A DNA stretch of 64,000 nt, from NCBI RefSeq assembly GCF_903166545.1, contig NZ_CAESCH010000001.1, positions 3,476,001 through 3,540,000 on the forward strand, read 5' to 3'. A program made the position numbers and the translations under genes. Positions 63,028 through 64,000 of the stretch are shown one piece after another (within the stretch, counting starts at the first letter, position 1; every line of letters starts with the position of its first letter). The notes below the pieces were generated by a model, which saw only the letters and a list, made by a program, of their open reading frames with translations, was not told the DNA's origin and ran no database searches. This stretch comes from Metabacillus schmidteae. GTDB lineage: Bacteria; Bacillota; Bacilli; Bacillales; Bacillaceae.

Positions 63028-64000
63028 CTACATTTCTGTTTTTTTAACAACCTTATTATCTTTCATATACTTAAAGTAAGCAAAATCAACATGACCACCG
63101 ATTTGTGTTTTTGCATAATTAAATAAACCAATACGATAGCCCATGAAATGATCTAACGTATATTTCATTTCCAATACCTCCCCAACTTCAAACCAGTTCT
63201 CCCCATCAGTCGAGTAATAGAACTTTGCTAAGTCACAGCTATCTTCAAAATTGAAATCTATCTTTACATATATAAGGTTCTCTTGAAATGGTATTTTTTC
63301 CACTGTTATTTCGTGACCATCGCCACGATTTTTCGTCATAGTTATGTATCGATCACCATTCTCTTCCAGTTGAATACCAATAGTCCCAAAGCTATTTTGC
63401 AAAGCTATTAATCCTGCATGATCTCCCGGCTTCATCTGCGTGATATCCATTAAGGTAATTCCCGTACAGGTTGGTCCTTCAGTTCTTTGTGTTAACGTAT
63501 TACGAGCATATAATACACTATTTGTTAAATATCCAGTTTCCAAACGCAAATATCCTGGCCTTTTCACAAAAGACCAAAGACTATTGTCCGGATTATGATT
63601 CCATTGCCAATTAAGCTCTAGTATATTTTCTGTATAATCAAATTCATCGCTGATAACCAAAGGTTGGTGGGATGAATTTGGTAAGTTCAGTTCTAATTCT
63701 TTTGGTGCCCTGCCATCAATCCCAATAATTGGCCAACCATCTGTCCAGTTAACCGGCAACACATAAGGAATTCTACCAACAGCATCATGGTCTTGAAACA
63801 ACATGGCATACCATTCATTTTCTTGAGTATCGAAAATAGCACCTTGAGCAATCCCTTTATTATGATAACTCATATCATCATCAAAAATCACTTTGCGCTC
63901 ATACTTTCCTAAAAGTTCATTAGAACGATAACATATTTGTCTTCTCCGTTTGTTCCCAACCTTCGGCCATTCAATAAATAGTAAATAATAGTGTCCATTT
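63028..64000 (-). CDS. GH43-family glycosidase, C-terminal part (start outside the window)
   Basis: At least 324 codons open to the right edge. The visible part has the end of the five-bladed GH43 propeller (HYYLLFIEWP, then IAQGAIFDTQENEWYAMLFQDHDAVGR and VNWTDGWP) and then a concanavalin-like beta-sandwich module (LELNWQWNHNPDNSLWSF through HVDFAYFKYMKD) as in XynB-type beta-xylosidases and arabinofuranosidases. The likely acid/base Glu is in FIEWP-like text at the edge. No signal peptide can be judged because the N-terminus is missing. Substrate probably an arabinoside or xyloside. Confidence 0.88.
   Translation of the reverse strand, partial: NGHYYLLFIEWPKVGNKRRRQICYRSNELLGKYERKVIFDDDMSYHNKGIAQGAIFDTQENEWYAMLFQDHDAVGRIPYVLPVNWTDGWPIIGIDGRAPKELELNLPNSSHQPLVISDEFDYTENILELNWQWNHNPDNSLWSFVKRPGYLRLETGYLTNSVLYARNTLTQRTEGPTCTGITLMDITQMKPGDHAGLIALQNSFGTIGIQLEENGDRYITMTKNRGDGHEITVEKIPFQENLIYVKIDFNFEDSCDLAKFYYSTDGENWFEVGEVLEMKYTLDHFMGYRIGLFNYAKTQIGGHVDFAYFKYMKDNKVVKKTEM

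Noticed and set aside
62884..63126. Plus-strand reading frame of 80 codons before and into the GH43 gene
   Set aside because: No ribosome site; its end is antisense to the GH43 gene.
1..64000. CRISPR array, prophage, transposase, tRNA or rRNA genes
   Set aside because: None of their hallmarks (regular repeats, phage structural genes, DDE transposase motifs, tRNA cloverleaf ends) was seen.

Overview
The window looks like the chromosome of a low-GC, endospore-forming Bacillaceae bacterium. The evidence is strong AGGAGG-type ribosome binding sites, frequent TTG and GTG starts, a YjcZ-type peptide, SspL and several other SASP-like spore peptides. Gene order from about 7.6 to 39.5 kb closely follows the Bacillus subtilis ypm/ilvA/thyA/dfrA to ypbR/ypbQ/bpsA region. 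No rRNA, tRNA, CRISPR array, intact insertion sequence or prophage module was seen.

Layout. 0-5 kb: the start of a YozE-like gene, bioB behind a BirA-type operator, a YjcZ peptide, a VOC enzyme, an MsrA-MsrB fusion divergent from a MarR regulator, a zinc-ribbon protein and a Glu-rich lipoprotein. 5-7.5 kb: a three-gene membrane set (zinc-ribbon/FxLYD anchor, HtrA-like protease, two-helix peptide). 7.6-39.5 kb: the conserved backbone, with ypmS-ypmR-SCO, a nucleoside hydrolase, DegV, ypmP, ilvA, yplQ, the order metallopeptidase-thyA-dfrA, ypjP, ypiP, brxA, cvfC, ypgQ, metA, ugtP, ptsH, cspD, ypeQ-ypeP, ypdQ, sspL, ypcP, ypbS, dynA and bpsA-bpsB. Between dynA and bpsB lies a tiny gene with its own promoter overlapped by a Fur box.

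From about 39.5 kb to the end the content is accessory. It holds an AraC/aldo-keto reductase pair, an MFS exporter and a decayed TetR gene. A complete alpha-galactoside (raffinose/melibiose-type) operon follows: LacI regulator, ABC binding protein, two permeases, GH36 alpha-galactosidase and GH32 sucrose hydrolase, beside a LacY-like symporter and with cre-like and repeated LacI-operator-like sites. Beyond it are a broken PQQ-type sugar dehydrogenase, a LysR/cupin/AKR/MFS/SDR redox block containing a second, dead copy of the LysR gene, another SDR, and a GH43 glycosidase cut by the window edge.

How the parts work together. The sugar operon imports galactosides and splits them to galactose, glucose and fructose. 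The ABC ATPase is not encoded here and is presumably a shared MsmX-type protein. bpsA and bpsB make and methylate alkylpyrones, and thyA and dfrA form the dTMP/folate pair. Decayed genes (TetR, PQQ dehydrogenase, LysR copy) are confined to the accessory half, which suggests turnover there. The best candidates for something little described are the Fur-box-controlled 29-residue membrane peptide, the zinc-ribbon/protease/membrane-peptide set, the secreted ATLF-like metallopeptidase in front of thyA-dfrA, and several small genes with good ribosome binding sites.
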